Notes: generated by a model not told the origin, from the letters alone. Counted from the first letter of the stretch, positions 9,646 through 20,531 are shown. The stretch is DNA of 64,000 nucleotides from Hamadaea flava (GCF_024172085.1 NZ_JAMZDZ010000001.1:8370001-8434000); one strand, 5' to 3'. A program made the numbers and translations.

Positions 9646-10281
9646 TCACCGGCGGATGATGCCCTGGTCGGCGGCGGTCGCGACGGCCGCCGTACGCGAG
9701 TCGACGCCGAGCTTGGCGTACACACGGGCGAGATGGGATTTGACCGTGCCCTCGGTGAGGTGCAGCCGCCCGGCGATGGCCTGATTGGACAGACCGTCCG
9801 CGACGAGGGTGAGGACTTCGATCTCGCGCCGGGTCAGTGCCATGGCGGGGGAGCGCAGTCGGTGCAGCAGCCGATCGGCCACCGCCGGGGCCAACGTCGT
9901 ACGCCCGGCCGCCGCGGTGCGGACAGCGGCGGCGAGGTCTTCGGGCGCGGCGTCCTTGAGCAGGTAGCCGCTCGCGCCCGCTTCGATCGCGGGTAGCGTG
10001 TCTGCGTCGGTGTCGTATGTGGTGACGATGACGACGCGAGGCCCGCCGGGTTGGGCGGTGATGGCGGCGGTCGCCTCCGCGCCGGTCATGCCCCGGCCGA
10101 ACTGGAGGTCCATCAGGACCACGTCGACATCGCCTTCGCTGGCGCGGGCGACGGCGGCTTCCGCGGTCGCGGCCTCGGCCACGATCACCAGGTCCGGTTC
10201 GGTTTCCAGGACGGCGCGCAGGCCCGCCCGGACGACCGGATGATCGTCGGCCAGCAGCAGCCGGATGCTCTGGCCGGTCAC
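9646..10281 (-). CDS. NarL/FixJ-type response regulator
   Basis: This 211-residue regulator has an N-terminal receiver with acidic pocket ADDHP (residues 11-15) and phosphoacceptor Asp58 in VVLMDLQ. Its C-terminal LuxR-type helix-turn-helix spans about residues 148-205 (LTRREIEVLTLVADGLSNQ). Its ATG overlaps the stop of the upstream kinase gene (ATGA), so the pair is coupled. The likely target is the divergent ABC exporter whose promoter region lies just beyond the kinase gene. Confidence 0.95.
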   Translation of the reverse strand: MTGQSIRLLLADDHPVVRAGLRAVLETEPDLVIVAEAATAEAAVARASEGDVDVVLMDLQFGRGMTGAEATAAITAQPGGPRVVIVTTYDTDADTLPAIEAGASGYLLKDAAPEDLAAAVRTAAAGRTTLAPAVADRLLHRLRSPAMALTRREIEVLTLVADGLSNQAIAGRLHLTEGTVKSHLARVYAKLGVDSRTAAVATAADQGIIRR

Positions 10282-11477
10282 GGCCGCTCACCGGGTCGCT
10301 GGGAGTCGGCCGGAGCGAGCGGCAGGTCGACGGCCAAGGCGGTGCCGCGTCCCGGCGTGGAGGTGATGGTGAACGTGCCGCCGAGGGCGTCGACCCGGGA
10401 GCGCATCGAGGTCAGCCCGAATCCGCCGGTGACCAGGCTGGGATCGAAGCCACGGCCGTTGTCGGTGATGTTCAGGGCGACATGGTGGCCGTCCTGGCGC
10501 AGGGCGACGTCGACGGCCGTGGCGTCGGCGTGCCGGACGGTGTTGGCCACCGCGGACTGCGCGATCCGCAGCAGGGCGACCTCATGGGCGGTCGGCAGCG
10601 CCACCGGAGCACCATCGAGGTGGAATCGGGCGGTGATCTTGTGCTGGCTGCCGGCCGTGGCACACAGTCGTTCCAGCGCAGCGGCGAGGGTCGCGTCGTC
10701 CAACGCGGGTGGGGCCAGCGCACGGACGAATCGGCGAGCCTCGCCGACGTTGTCGGCGGCGGCCTGGCGGGCCTGACCCAGATAGCGGGCCGCGTTGTCG
10801 GGCGCGTCGGGCAACGCCCGTTCGGCGGCGCGCAGCAGCAACTGGATGCTCGACAACCCTTGGGCCAGGGTGTCGTGGATCTCCCGGGCGAGCCGCTCGC
10901 GTTCGGCCAGCACTCCCGCGGTGTGCTCGGCGGCGGCCAGGTCGGCGCGGGTGGCCGTCAGCTCCTCGATCAGGCGGCGGCGCTGTTCGCTCTCGCGGTA
11001 GAGGGCTTGGTAGCCCCAGGCCACCGCGACCGCCACGGCCGCCCCGAGCACCGGCCCGATCACCATCGCCACGCTGAAGGAGCCCTGGTGGACGGCGTAC
11101 CCGGTGACGGCCACGGCGGCGGTGACGGCGACGGCGATCAGACCAGCCCGACGGGGCAGCAGATGCAGTTGGAGGAAGTACAGCGGGAACGCCAGCCACA
11201 CCGCGTCTTCGGTCAACACCAGCAGCAGCAGGCACAGGACGCCGAACCCGGCGAGCCAGCCGACGGCGGCCCGCCGCGATCGGCGAGTTCGCAGCAACAA
11301 GGGGCCGGCGGCGTACCCGGCGGCACAGGCGACGGCGACCGCGACGGTGGCTGCGGCGTGCGTACCGTCGGCGACAGCCCGGCCGGCCGCCACCACGAGC
11401 AGGCCGAAGACCAGCAGGTGCAGGCACCACGCCAAGATCCCCTTGGTGGGCGTCAGCGGGCGGGTTTCGGCGTTCAT
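10278..11477 (-). CDS. Sensor histidine kinase (HisKA_3 type)
   Basis: This 399-residue membrane kinase has about six membrane segments in residues 15-155 and no sizeable extracytoplasmic domain. A short linker follows, then the dimerisation/phosphoacceptor helix with His200 in LAREIHDTLAQG and a C-terminal ATPase domain (ITDNGRGFDP, then GGFGLTSMRSRV). The membrane-embedded input domain with few exposed residues resembles intramembrane-sensing kinases that work with ABC exporters, which fits the divergent permease/ATPase pair. It probably phosphorylates Asp58 of the adjacent regulator. Confidence 0.93.
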   Translation of the reverse strand: MNAETRPLTPTKGILAWCLHLLVFGLLVVAAGRAVADGTHAAATVAVAVACAAGYAAGPLLLRTRRSRRAAVGWLAGFGVLCLLLLVLTEDAVWLAFPLYFLQLHLLPRRAGLIAVAVTAAVAVTGYAVHQGSFSVAMVIGPVLGAAVAVAVAWGYQALYRESEQRRRLIEELTATRADLAAAEHTAGVLAERERLAREIHDTLAQGLSSIQLLLRAAERALPDAPDNAARYLGQARQAAADNVGEARRFVRALAPPALDDATLAAALERLCATAGSQHKITARFHLDGAPVALPTAHEVALLRIAQSAVANTVRHADATAVDVALRQDGHHVALNITDNGRGFDPSLVTGGFGLTSMRSRVDALGGTFTITSTPGRGTALAVDLPLAPADSQRPGERP

Positions 11478-11565
11478 GGTGCTACCAGCGTAGACAGCGC
11501 AGCGGAGGGGCGGCTGTATCGAAAGTTAGAACCGGCCTGCCGTCTTTCGGCTCGCCGATTGCGGT

Positions 11566-11584
11566 CCTCCGCCAGACGCGGAGG
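11566..11584. promoter_or_regulatory. Inverted repeat in the kinase/ABC intergenic region
   Basis: CCTCCGC (11566-11572) and GCGGAGG (11578-11584) are perfect 7-bp arms 5 bases apart, in the 169-bp region between the divergent kinase and ABC permease genes. It is a candidate binding site for the LuxR-type regulator, 63 bases before the permease start. A second pair, CGAAAG and CTTTCG, lies nearby at about 11520-11549. Confidence 0.4.
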
Positions 11585-11646
11585 CGTACGCCCGAAGAGC
11601 ACCGTGGAGATCGATCGCATCGGCAGACGGAGAGGGCGGTTACCAC

Positions 11647-12735
11647 GTGTTTGTGGCCTGGAGAGACCTGAGGTTCGCCAAGGGGCGTTTCGTCCTGATC
11701 GGCCTGGTCATCGTGTTGATCACCCTGTTGGTGGAGCTGCTGTCCGGGCTGACCGCCGGGCTGGGCCGGCAGAACGTCTCCGCGATCACCGGACTGCCTG
11801 CCGACAAGATCGTCTTCAATGCTCCGGCAGCCGGTCAGAGCGTGTCTTACACCGATTCCACCGTCACCGAGTCCCAGTGGCAGAAGTGGGCCGACGCGCC
11901 GGGCGTACGCAGTGCGCAGCCGCTGGGCATCACGACCACGAAGGCGGAGGCGGGTGACCACAGCGTGGGAGTGTCGGTGTTCGGGGTCGCACCCGGCTCG
12001 TCGCTCGCGCCGGATGGCGACAAGATCAGCGACCGCACGGCGGTGCTGTCGGTCCCGGCTGCCGCCGATCTCGGTGTCGCGGCCGGCGACACGTTCATGC
12101 TCGCCGGGCAGACCGTCACGGTCGCGGCCGTCAGTGGCGACGCCTCGTTCAGCCACACCCCGGTGGTGTGGGTCAGCCTGACCCGGTGGCAGCAGACCGC
12201 GCCGCCGTCCGAATCCCCCGGTACGCCGACTGCGACGGTCATCGCGGTGACCGCCGACGGCGATGCCGACCTCGCGGCGATCGACAAGGCGGCCGGCACC
12301 GCGACCGTTACGAAGGACGACTCGTTGTCCGCCATCGGCTCCTACACCTCCGAGAACGGATCGCTGCAACTCATGCGTGGCTTCCTGTTCGTCATCTCCG
12401 CCCTGGTCATCGGCGCGTTCTTCACCGTGTGGACCATCCAGCGCAGCGGCGACGTCGCGATCCTCAAGGCGTTGGGCGCCCCGACGCGACGACTACTGGG
12501 TGACGCGCTCGGCCAAGCCGTCGTGTTGCTCGGCCTCGGGACGCTGCTCGGCACCGGCCTCGCGGCGGGGTTCGGCGCGCTGATCGCCGGGACGGCGATT
12601 CCCTTCCAGCTCAGCGCCGGGACGGTCCTGTTCCCAGCCGCCGTCATGATCGCGCTCGGCGCGGTCGGCGCGGCGCTGCCCCTGCGCCGCATCGCCACCG
12701 TCGACCCACTGATCGCCCTGGGGAGTGCCCGATGA
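11647..12735 (+). CDS. ABC transporter permease (MacB/FtsX family)
   Basis: This 362-residue permease has one membrane span near the N-terminus (about 14-36) and a large extracytoplasmic domain (about 40-240). Three C-terminal spans (about 250-345) are arranged as in FtsX/MacB permeases. The GTG at 11647 gives a short positive-inside start (VFVAWRDLRFAKGRF). The ATPase gene overlaps its stop. Together they resemble exporters or mechanotransmission complexes controlled by two-component systems. Substrate is unknown; a peptide or lipid-linked compound is likely for the family. Confidence 0.9.
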   Translation: MFVAWRDLRFAKGRFVLIGLVIVLITLLVELLSGLTAGLGRQNVSAITGLPADKIVFNAPAAGQSVSYTDSTVTESQWQKWADAPGVRSAQPLGITTTKAEAGDHSVGVSVFGVAPGSSLAPDGDKISDRTAVLSVPAAADLGVAAGDTFMLAGQTVTVAAVSGDASFSHTPVVWVSLTRWQQTAPPSESPGTPTATVIAVTADGDADLAAIDKAAGTATVTKDDSLSAIGSYTSENGSLQLMRGFLFVISALVIGAFFTVWTIQRSGDVAILKALGAPTRRLLGDALGQAVVLLGLGTLLGTGLAAGFGALIAGTAIPFQLSAGTVLFPAAVMIALGAVGAALPLRRIATVDPLIALGSAR

Positions 12736-13415
12736 GCCTGAGCCTGACCGACATCACACTGACCTACCCGGACGGCGACGGCCGGTTGACCGCGCTCGAC
12801 ACGGTGAGCCTCCACGTGCCCAAGGGCACGCTCACCGCCGTCGTCGGCCCCTCCGGCTCCGGCAAGTCCAGCCTGCTCGCGGTGGCCGCCACCCTGATCA
12901 CCCCGGACGCGGGCACGGTCGTCATCGACGGCGCCACCACAACCGGGCTGTCCCGGGTTCAGCTGACCGACCTGCGCCGCCGTCAGATCGGCATCGTGTT
13001 CCAGCAGCCCAATCTGCTGCCGTCGCTGACCGCCGCCGAGCAGCTGCAGGTGATGGCGACGATCGACGGCCGGTCGCCGGGTTCGGCCCGTCGCCGGGCG
13101 GCCGAACTGCTGGACGCGGTCGGCCTGACCGCCGAAGCCGGGCGGCGTCCGCATCAGCTGTCCGGCGGGCAACGTCAGCGGGTCAACATCGCCCGGGCGC
13201 TCATGAACGACCCGACGGTGCTGCTGGTCGACGAGCCCACCAGCGCCTTGGATCACGATCGGGGCGCGGCCGTCATCGACCTGATCGTCCGCTTGACCCG
13301 GCAACGGGCCACCGCGACGGTCCTGGTGACGCACGACGCCGCGCATCTGTCCACTGCCGACCAGGTGGCCGAGGTACGCGACGGGCGGCTCACCCTTCCC
13401 TCGATCGCGAGATAG
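12732..13415 (+). CDS. ABC transporter ATP-binding protein (LolD/MacB type)
   Basis: This 227-residue ATPase shows Walker A GPSGSGKS at 39-46, signature LSGGQRQR at 143-150, Walker B VLLVDEP at 163-169 and a late His in VTHDAAH. It drives the FtsX-type permease encoded just upstream, with which it overlaps by 4 bases (ATGA). Regulation is probably by the divergent two-component pair. A hairpin terminator begins 5 bases after the stop. Confidence 0.95.
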   Translation: MSLSLTDITLTYPDGDGRLTALDTVSLHVPKGTLTAVVGPSGSGKSSLLAVAATLITPDAGTVVIDGATTTGLSRVQLTDLRRRQIGIVFQQPNLLPSLTAAEQLQVMATIDGRSPGSARRRAAELLDAVGLTAEAGRRPHQLSGGQRQRVNIARALMNDPTVLLVDEPTSALDHDRGAAVIDLIVRLTRQRATATVLVTHDAAHLSTADQVAEVRDGRLTLPSIAR

Positions 13416-13420
13416 CAGAA

Positions 13421-13475
13421 CGGCGGCCAGCCCATGGGGTCCCGACGCCGTGGCGACACCATGGGCTAGCCGCCG
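13421..13475. terminator. Bidirectional terminator hairpin
   Basis: A 17-bp arm at 13421-13437 (CGGCGGCCAGCCCATGG) pairs with 13459-13475 with one mismatch and a 21-base loop. It lies between the convergent ATPase gene (ending 13415) and the binding-protein gene (ending 13481). Confidence 0.8.
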
Positions 13476-13480
13476 GCCGG

Positions 13481-14995
13481 TCAGCCGATGGACACCGTCG
13501 AGAAGTCCGGCCGGCCGTTGACGGGCATCTCGAAGCCCTTCACGGCGGAGCGGACCACGTAGTTGTTCTTCAGGTCGACCGGGAAGATCCCGACCGCGTC
13601 GTCCCACAGGATCTTGTCGGCCTGTGCGTACAGGGTCTTGCGTTCGTTCTGGTCCAACGACGCCCGCGCCTGGGCCAGGATCGCGTCCAGATCCTTGTTG
13701 CAGTAACCCATCCGCTTGGCGGTGCAGGTGTACAGCCGGTTGAGGGTGAAGTCGGCGTCACCCGTGCCGGTCGTGTTGGTCTGCAGGTTCAGGTCCCACT
13801 TCAGCGCGCCGAAGTCCTTGAGCCAGGTGGCGCGCTCCTTCTCCAGCGGCTCCACCTTGATCCCGGCCTTGGCCCACTGGGAGATGAACGCCTGGGCCAT
13901 CGCCCGGATGTTGGGCCCGCCTTCGAGCGGCCACTGCATCGACACGCTGATGCCGCCGGGGTAGCCGGCCTCGGCGAGCAGTTGCTTGGCCTTGTCCGGG
14001 TCGTACGCGTACGGGGTGAGCTGGGTCGAGCCGAACACAGATTGGGTCACCGGCGACTGCGCCACCGTGCCGAGGTCTCCGAACAGGCCCGCGACGACGC
14101 TCTTGATGTCGAGAGAGTGGAGCAGCGCCTGGCGTACCTTCAGGTTGTCGAAGGGCTTGTTGTTCTGGTTGAACCAGATGAAGTAGTAGTTGAAGCTGGG
14201 ACCGGTGCCGTAGCTGGCGCCGTCCGTGCCCTGGACCTCCGAGACCTGGTCCGGCGGGATGGCCGTGAGGACGTCGACCTCGTTGTTGTCGAGCGCGGTG
14301 ATGCGCGCGGCGATCTCGGGCATGTCCAAGATCTCCAGCCGGGCGACCTTGGCCTTGTCACCCCAGTAGCCGTCGTTGCGCGACAGGACCACCTTCTCGT
14401 CGGGGTTGAACGAGTCGACCTTGAACGGCCCGGTGCCGACCGGCTTCTGCCAGTACGCGTCCGTGCCGACCTTGTCCCCCTGGCCGATGAAGACCAGTGA
14501 CAGGGTGCTGGGCAGGGTGCCCAGCGGGGCCGAGGTGTGGAAGGTGACGGTGTGGTCGTCCGTCGCGTCGACGGCGGTGATGGACGCGAGCAGCGGGTTG
14601 AGCGAGCCTTTGAGACCGATGAGGCGTTGGACGGACAGCTTGACGTCCTTGGCGGTGAACGGCGTGCCGTCGCTGAACGTGACCCCTTCGCGCAGGTGGA
14701 AGACCCACGTGCCGGTGTCCGGCGTCTCCCACTTGGTGGCCAGCTTGGGCGCGGGCTGGCCGTCCTTCATCACGGTGAGGGTCTCCAGCGCCTGCTGGAC
14801 GGTGGTCTGCACGGCCTCCTCGGCCGGGTACTGCTGGACGTCCAGCGACACCGGGAACAGCTGCGGGGCGAATCGCAGCACCTGGTTGTCGCCGCCGGTG
14901 TCGTCGGCGGAGCTGCAGGCCGCGAGGGCTACCACGAGCGCGGCGGCGGCGAGGCAGCTGACGGCTCTGGCCCGGGCTTTGGCTCTGGCGAGCAT
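13481..14995 (-). CDS. Dpp/Opp-type ABC transporter substrate-binding lipoprotein (SBP_bac_5)
   Basis: This 504-residue lipoprotein has a basic n-region, a hydrophobic core and lipobox LAAC with the lipidated Cys at residue 27. The family pattern TWVFHLREGVTFSDGTPFTA is at about residues 95-115. The SBP_bac_5 family binds peptides, but many actinobacterial members bind oligosaccharides, opines or other small solutes. It is the last gene of a leftward operon with permeases, two ATPases, a phosphatase and an EEP hydrolase. The operon's LacI-type control makes a sugar-related or phosphorylated ligand plausible. An AGAGAGGA-like ribosome site precedes the ATG. Confidence 0.92.
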   Translation of the reverse strand: MLARAKARARAVSCLAAAALVVALAACSSADDTGGDNQVLRFAPQLFPVSLDVQQYPAEEAVQTTVQQALETLTVMKDGQPAPKLATKWETPDTGTWVFHLREGVTFSDGTPFTAKDVKLSVQRLIGLKGSLNPLLASITAVDATDDHTVTFHTSAPLGTLPSTLSLVFIGQGDKVGTDAYWQKPVGTGPFKVDSFNPDEKVVLSRNDGYWGDKAKVARLEILDMPEIAARITALDNNEVDVLTAIPPDQVSEVQGTDGASYGTGPSFNYYFIWFNQNNKPFDNLKVRQALLHSLDIKSVVAGLFGDLGTVAQSPVTQSVFGSTQLTPYAYDPDKAKQLLAEAGYPGGISVSMQWPLEGGPNIRAMAQAFISQWAKAGIKVEPLEKERATWLKDFGALKWDLNLQTNTTGTGDADFTLNRLYTCTAKRMGYCNKDLDAILAQARASLDQNERKTLYAQADKILWDDAVGIFPVDLKNNYVVRSAVKGFEMPVNGRPDFSTVSIG

Positions 14996-15054
14996 GGGCG
15001 TGTCCTCTCTAGGGGTGGGTCACGAGAAGCTCTTGGGGTGGGTCGCGGGACGGT

Positions 15055-15849
15055 CTAGGGCTGGGTCGCGGGGAGGGTGAAGGTCGCGACGACGGGCTTG
15101 TGGTCCGACGGGGCGTTGCCGCCGGAGAAGAACTCGACGACTTCGCTCGTACGCGTGGCGAGCGGTCCCCGCGCGAAGATCCAGTCGATCGCCTTGGCCG
15201 GCGACCCGAGCGGCGACAGCCGGGTGCCTCTGGTCGTCGTGAAAGGCATGGGCTCGACGGGATGGGTGACGGGGGAGGTGCGGCCGAGGGCGGTGAACGA
15301 GTCGAGGAAACCCGCGTTGCCCAGCGCCCACAGCGGTGCGCCGATGTCGTTGATGTCGACGGTGAACAGGCAGGGACCGTCCCCGGCCAGTTCGCCGAGG
15401 GCGTCGGCGACCCGCTCGGCCTGCGGGGCGCGCCGGTTGACGCCGTCAGCTTGTTCGTCCGCGTGCCCTGGCCAGGTCAGGTGCGCGGTGGAGAAGAGGA
15501 GCGGTGGCGCGCCGTCGGCCGCGGGCTGGAGGCGTACCCAGAACAGGCGGGCGTCGGGGGACAGGATGCCCACGTCCTGGGTGCCGTGATCGAGCAGGCT
15601 GAACAGGTCGCGGCGCCACCAGAGGTTGCTCTGCGTCCCCCAGCCGGGGAAGTCGTCGTGCACTCGGTCGTGGCCGGGCATCGCCGCGTCGAGCAGGTCC
15701 CGCGACCGGGGCTGCAACTCCTGGGTGGCGAGCAGATCCGGTGGGCGGGTGGTGAACAGGTCGGTCAGGGCCGGTTCCCGTTCGGTGAGGTGATGGGCGC
15801 CCCACAGGTTGTAGGTCATGGTCACGAAGGTGAAGGACCCGGTGAGCAT
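15055..15849 (-). CDS. Endonuclease/exonuclease/phosphatase (EEP) family protein
   Basis: This is a 264-residue protein. EEP landmarks are an N-terminal metal site region (TYNLWG, residues 12-17), the metal-ligand Glu in LLATQELQ near 44, DINDIG near 167 and the C-terminal SDHKPVVATF near 247-256. The family includes nucleases, sphingomyelinases, inositol-polyphosphate phosphatases and other phosphodiesterases. No signal peptide is seen, so it acts inside the cell, probably on what the operon imports. An in-frame ATG ten codons downstream is an alternative start. It sits 38 bases after the histidine phosphatase gene, which suggests sequential cleavage of a phosphoester. Confidence 0.83.
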   Translation of the reverse strand: MLTGSFTFVTMTYNLWGAHHLTEREPALTDLFTTRPPDLLATQELQPRSRDLLDAAMPGHDRVHDDFPGWGTQSNLWWRRDLFSLLDHGTQDVGILSPDARLFWVRLQPAADGAPPLLFSTAHLTWPGHADEQADGVNRRAPQAERVADALGELAGDGPCLFTVDINDIGAPLWALGNAGFLDSFTALGRTSPVTHPVEPMPFTTTRGTRLSPLGSPAKAIDWIFARGPLATRTSEVVEFFSGGNAPSDHKPVVATFTLPATQP

Positions 15850-15887
15850 GCTCGTCCTCTCTGCGTTGGGTCTGGTGCCGTGCTGCT

Positions 15888-16513
15888 TCAGTCGGCCCGG
15901 GTGCTGCGGGCCTCACGGGCGGTCGGCGAGTTGTACTCGGCCAACCGGCTCCGCCCGGCGGCGTAAGCGATCACCGTCAGCGAGGTGTTCACCGGCGGCG
16001 CCAGGTCGTGGTGGCCGGGAACGGGCAGGCTCAGGGCCGCCGCGGCGGCGACCCGGATCGCACCGCCGTGGGTGAACAGGACGACCGTCGCGCCGTCGCC
16101 CGCGCGGTCCGCGGCCTCGGTCAGCGCCGCCCACACCCGCTCGCGTACCTCGGCGAACGTCTCGCCGCCGCCACGGCGTACGTCGACGCCTTCGGCGGCC
16201 GTCGCGACATCCGCCGGATGGTCGGCTGCGACGTCGGTGAAGGTCCGGCCGGTCCAGCTGCCGACGTCCACCTCGCGCAGCCGGGGGTCCACGAGCACAT
16301 TCCGCGTGTACGCGTACGCGGTGTCCCGGGCTCGGGGCAGGTCGCTGGTGACCACCAGGTCGGCCTCGCCGAACCGGCGGCGCAGCTCGATCGCGGCGAC
16401 CGCGGCCTGCTCGATCCCGGCCGGGGTGAGGCCGGAGTCGGCCTGGCCCTGATAACGCTCCTCGACGTTCCAGTGCGACTCGCCGTGCCGGACGAGGACG
16501 AGGCGTACGCCGC

Positions 16514-16517
<4 letters not shown>
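15888..16517 (-). CDS. Histidine phosphatase family protein (phosphoglycerate mutase-like)
   Basis: This 209-residue enzyme has the RHGE motif at residues 10-13, whose His11 would carry the phosphate. A second catalytic His is in LFTHGGAIR near residue 150. It is probably a phosphomonoesterase on a small molecule. The ATG at 16517 overlaps the stop of the DppF-like gene (ATGA), which fixes the start and shows operon membership. With the EEP protein next to it, a phosphodiester-then-phosphomonoester degradation route is a reasonable inference. Confidence 0.9.
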
Positions 16518-17524
<1,007 letters not shown>

Positions 17525-18505
17525 CGATCACCTCCTTCGCGTGGTGGCAGGCGGACAGATGGGTGTCTTCGGGTGTGGTGGCGGTGGCCAGCTCGGGCCG
17601 GTCGGTGCTGCAGACGTCGGTCGCGTACGCACACCGCGGGTGGAAGGCGCAGCCGGTAGGCAGCCGGGTCAGATCCGGTGGGGCGCCGGGGATGGGCACC
17701 AGCCGTTGCCGGGGGCCGTCGAGTTCGGGGATCGACGCCATCAGACCCCGGGTGTAGGGGTGCGCCACGGTTTCGTAGACCTGGCGCAGCTTCCCGGTCT
17801 CCACGACCCGGCCGGCGTACATCAGCATGACCCGGTCGGCGACCCCGGCGACGACGCCGAGATCGTGGCTGATGAGGATCATCGCCATCCGCTGCTCGGC
17901 CTTCAGCTCGGCCAGCAACGCCATGATCTGCGCCTGCACGGTGACGTCCAGGGCGGTGGTGGGCTCGTCGGCGATGAGGATGCGGGGCCGCAACGCCAGC
18001 GCCATGGCGATCATGACTCGTTGACGCATGCCACCGGAGAACTGATGCGGGTAGTCGTCGACCCGCCCGGCCGCGCCCGGGATGCCGACGCGGTCCATCA
18101 GCTCGATGGCCTTGCGCCGGGCGTCGGCCCGCGACGCGCCCTCGCGGCGGCGGAACAGCTCACCGATCTGGGCGCCGACGCGGAACACCGGGTTCAGCGA
18201 GCTGAGCGGGTCTTGGAAGACCATCGCCAGCTCGGTCCCGTTGAGCCGGCGGTTCTCCTTCGGCGTACGCGTCAGCAGATCGGCGCCGTCGTAGCGGATG
18301 CTGCCGCCGGTGATCCGGCCGGCGGGGCGGGGCACGAGCCCCATCAGCGCCTGCGCGGTGACGCTCTTGCCGCTGCCGGTCTCGCCGAGCACGGCCAGCG
18401 TCTCGCCCTCGGCGAGGTCGAAGCCGACGCTGTCCACGGCGGTGATGACACCGGCGCGCGTACGGAATTGGACGGTCAGGTCCCGCACCTGTAGCAGCGA
18501 CTCCA

Positions 18506-19429
18506 TCACAGGCTCCTCAGGCGGGGGTCGAAGCGGTCGCGCAGCGCGTCGCCGAGGACGCCGAAGCTGATGACGAGCAGGGCCAGGCCGATGCCCGGGA
18601 TGGTGGAGATCCACCAGGCGTTGGACAGGTAGTCGCGGCCGTGCGCGATGGTCACGCCCCAGCTCGGGGTGCTGGCCGGGCTGCCGAGCCCGAGGAACGA
18701 CAGCGACGCCTCGGCGAGGATGACGTGTCCCAGTTCGACGGTGGCGACGACGAGGATGGGCGCCGCCGCCGACGGCAGGATGCTGCGGGTGATCAGATGC
18801 CAGGTACGCGCGCCCAGCGTCCGGGTGGCGTCGACGAAGTCGCGGCGCTGGATGGCCAGCACCTGGCTCCGGGTGACCCGGGCGAAGGTGACCCAGTTGG
18901 AGATCGCCAGCACGATGACGACGTTGACCACGCTCGGGCCGAGTATCGCCGCGATGAACACCGCGAGCAGCAGGGACGGGAAGGTGAGCTGCACGTCGGC
19001 CAGTCGCATCAGGACGGCGTCGAGCCAGCCGCCGAAGTATCCGGCCACGACCCCGGCGGCGATGCCGATGAGTCCGGCCAGTACCAGCGTCGCCAGGCCG
19101 ACCGTGATGGACACCCGGGCGCCCTGGAGCATCTGGGCGAAGATGTCCTGGCCGACCTGATCGGTGCCGAAGATCGCCACGCTGCCATCGGGCAGCCGGG
19201 TGCCGGGCGGCTTCAGGCGTACGCCGAGGTCGGTGGCGACCGGGTCGTAGTGCAGCAGGATCGGGCCGACGACGGCGGCGATCACGTAGAGGGCGATGAC
19301 GGTCAGGGCGCCGATGATGCGGGGCCGGCCGAGTTTCGTCCGGGCCTTGGGCGCTGCGGCCGGCTCCGGGGGCTTGGATCCCGGCTGCCGCGGCAGCGAG
19401 GCGCGGTCCGTGGTGGTTTCCATGGTCAC
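18506..19429 (-). CDS. Dpp/Opp-type ABC transporter permease (DppC)
   Basis: This 307-residue membrane permease has a Pro/Arg-rich cytoplasmic N-terminus of about 35 residues, then spans starting at about 38-58. The extracytoplasmic loop FGTDQVGQDIFAQMLQGARVS is diagnostic of DppC-type proteins, as is the EAA-like region VDATRTLGARTWHLI. The start overlaps the stop of the DppB gene by 4 bases. A second ATG two codons in (MET after MT) is possible. Confidence 0.95.
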   Translation of the reverse strand: MTMETTTDRASLPRQPGSKPPEPAAAPKARTKLGRPRIIGALTVIALYVIAAVVGPILLHYDPVATDLGVRLKPPGTRLPDGSVAIFGTDQVGQDIFAQMLQGARVSITVGLATLVLAGLIGIAAGVVAGYFGGWLDAVLMRLADVQLTFPSLLLAVFIAAILGPSVVNVVIVLAISNWVTFARVTRSQVLAIQRRDFVDATRTLGARTWHLITRSILPSAAAPILVVATVELGHVILAEASLSFLGLGSPASTPSWGVTIAHGRDYLSNAWWISTIPGIGLALLVISFGVLGDALRDRFDPRLRSL

Positions 19430-20349
19430 CGTCCCAGTCGGATGCGCGGGTCGAGGTAGCCGTACAGCACGTCGACGATCAGGTTGATGAGGACGAAGCC
19501 GCCGGCGATCAGCAGGATCGCGGCCTGCACGACGTTGTAGTCACGGGCGGAGATCGAGTCGATCAGCAGCCGTCCCACGCCGGGCCACGCGAAGACGGTC
19601 TCGACGATCACCGCGCCGCCCAGCAGCTTGCCGAACTCCAGACCGGCGACGGTCACGATGGGGATCAGCGCGTTGCGGATGGCGTGCGGGAAGATGACGA
19701 CCCGTTCGGACAGGCCCTTGGCCCGTGCGGTCTGGATGTAGTTCTCGTGGACCACGTCGAGCAGGCCGCTGCGAGTCAGCCGGATGAGGATCGCCACGAA
19801 CGGCAGGGCGAGCGTGATGCCGGGCAGGATCATCCGGTCGAGCCCGCCCTGGCCGCCGCTGGCCAGCCAGTGCAGCTGCCGGGCGAAGACGAGGATGAAC
19901 ACGATGCCGATCCAGAACGACGGCATCGACTGCGATAGCAGCGCGAACACCGACACCACCCGGTCGGCGAACCGGTTGACCCGCAGGGCGGCCACCACGC
20001 CGAGGGAGATGCCGAGCACCAGCCCGATGACCATCGCGACGGCGGCCAGCTGCAGGGTGGCCGGGAACCGGTCCAGCACCAGGCCCATCGCGTCGCGGTG
20101 ATAGCGGTAGGAGTCGCCGAAGTCCAAGGTGGCCACGTCGGCGAGGTACTTGCCGTACTGCACGACGAGCGGGCGGTCGAGGCCCATCTGCTCGCGGAGC
20201 TGCGCCAGTTCGTCCTGGGTGGCGTCGGAGCCCAGGATCAGCTGGGCCGGATCGCCGGGGACCAGGCGCAGCACCAGGAAGACGACGGTGACCGCGCCCC
20301 AGAGGACGAAGACGGCGAACAGCAGGCGGCGCACCAGGTACGCCGTCAT
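19426..20349 (-). CDS. Dpp/Opp-type ABC transporter permease (DppB)
   Basis: This 307-residue permease is the first gene of the leftward operon. It begins MTAYLVRRLLFAVFVLWGAV, the standard DppB start with span 1 at about 8-28, and contains RLVPGDPAQLILG and the loop sequence QTARAKGLSERVV. The frame stays open a further 56 codons upstream to 20517, but those residues look like untranslated leader, so the ATG at 20349 is preferred. It has no clear Shine-Dalgarno sequence. The operator and promoter at 20532-20591 imply an untranslated leader of about 200 bases. Confidence 0.92.
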   Translation of the reverse strand: MTAYLVRRLLFAVFVLWGAVTVVFLVLRLVPGDPAQLILGSDATQDELAQLREQMGLDRPLVVQYGKYLADVATLDFGDSYRYHRDAMGLVLDRFPATLQLAAVAMVIGLVLGISLGVVAALRVNRFADRVVSVFALLSQSMPSFWIGIVFILVFARQLHWLASGGQGGLDRMILPGITLALPFVAILIRLTRSGLLDVVHENYIQTARAKGLSERVVIFPHAIRNALIPIVTVAGLEFGKLLGGAVIVETVFAWPGVGRLLIDSISARDYNVVQAAILLIAGGFVLINLIVDVLYGYLDPRIRLGR

Positions 20350-20531
20350 GAGGGGACCGATCGGGATCGGCCGGGGGGTGTCGACATCGCAGGCACTCCA
20401 GCTGGGGCCACGCCGGGGGTGCGTGGCATCGAGGGATTCCGGGAGTCGGGAGGGGAGCGGGGGCTCCAGGCAGTGGTACGCCGGCCGTCGGGCCGACCGA
20501 ATCCGCGGCACGCGCACGGCGTCTCAGTGGC

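Noticed and set aside
14996-15060. GGGTGGGTC short repeats between binding-protein and EEP genes
   Set aside because: Three imperfect copies in GC-rich sequence with no structure or position that suggests function.
20350-20517. 56-codon extension of the DppB frame to 20517
   Set aside because: DppB proteins begin with the MTAYLVRRLL-type segment. The extra residues have no membrane or signal character and fall in the presumed leader.
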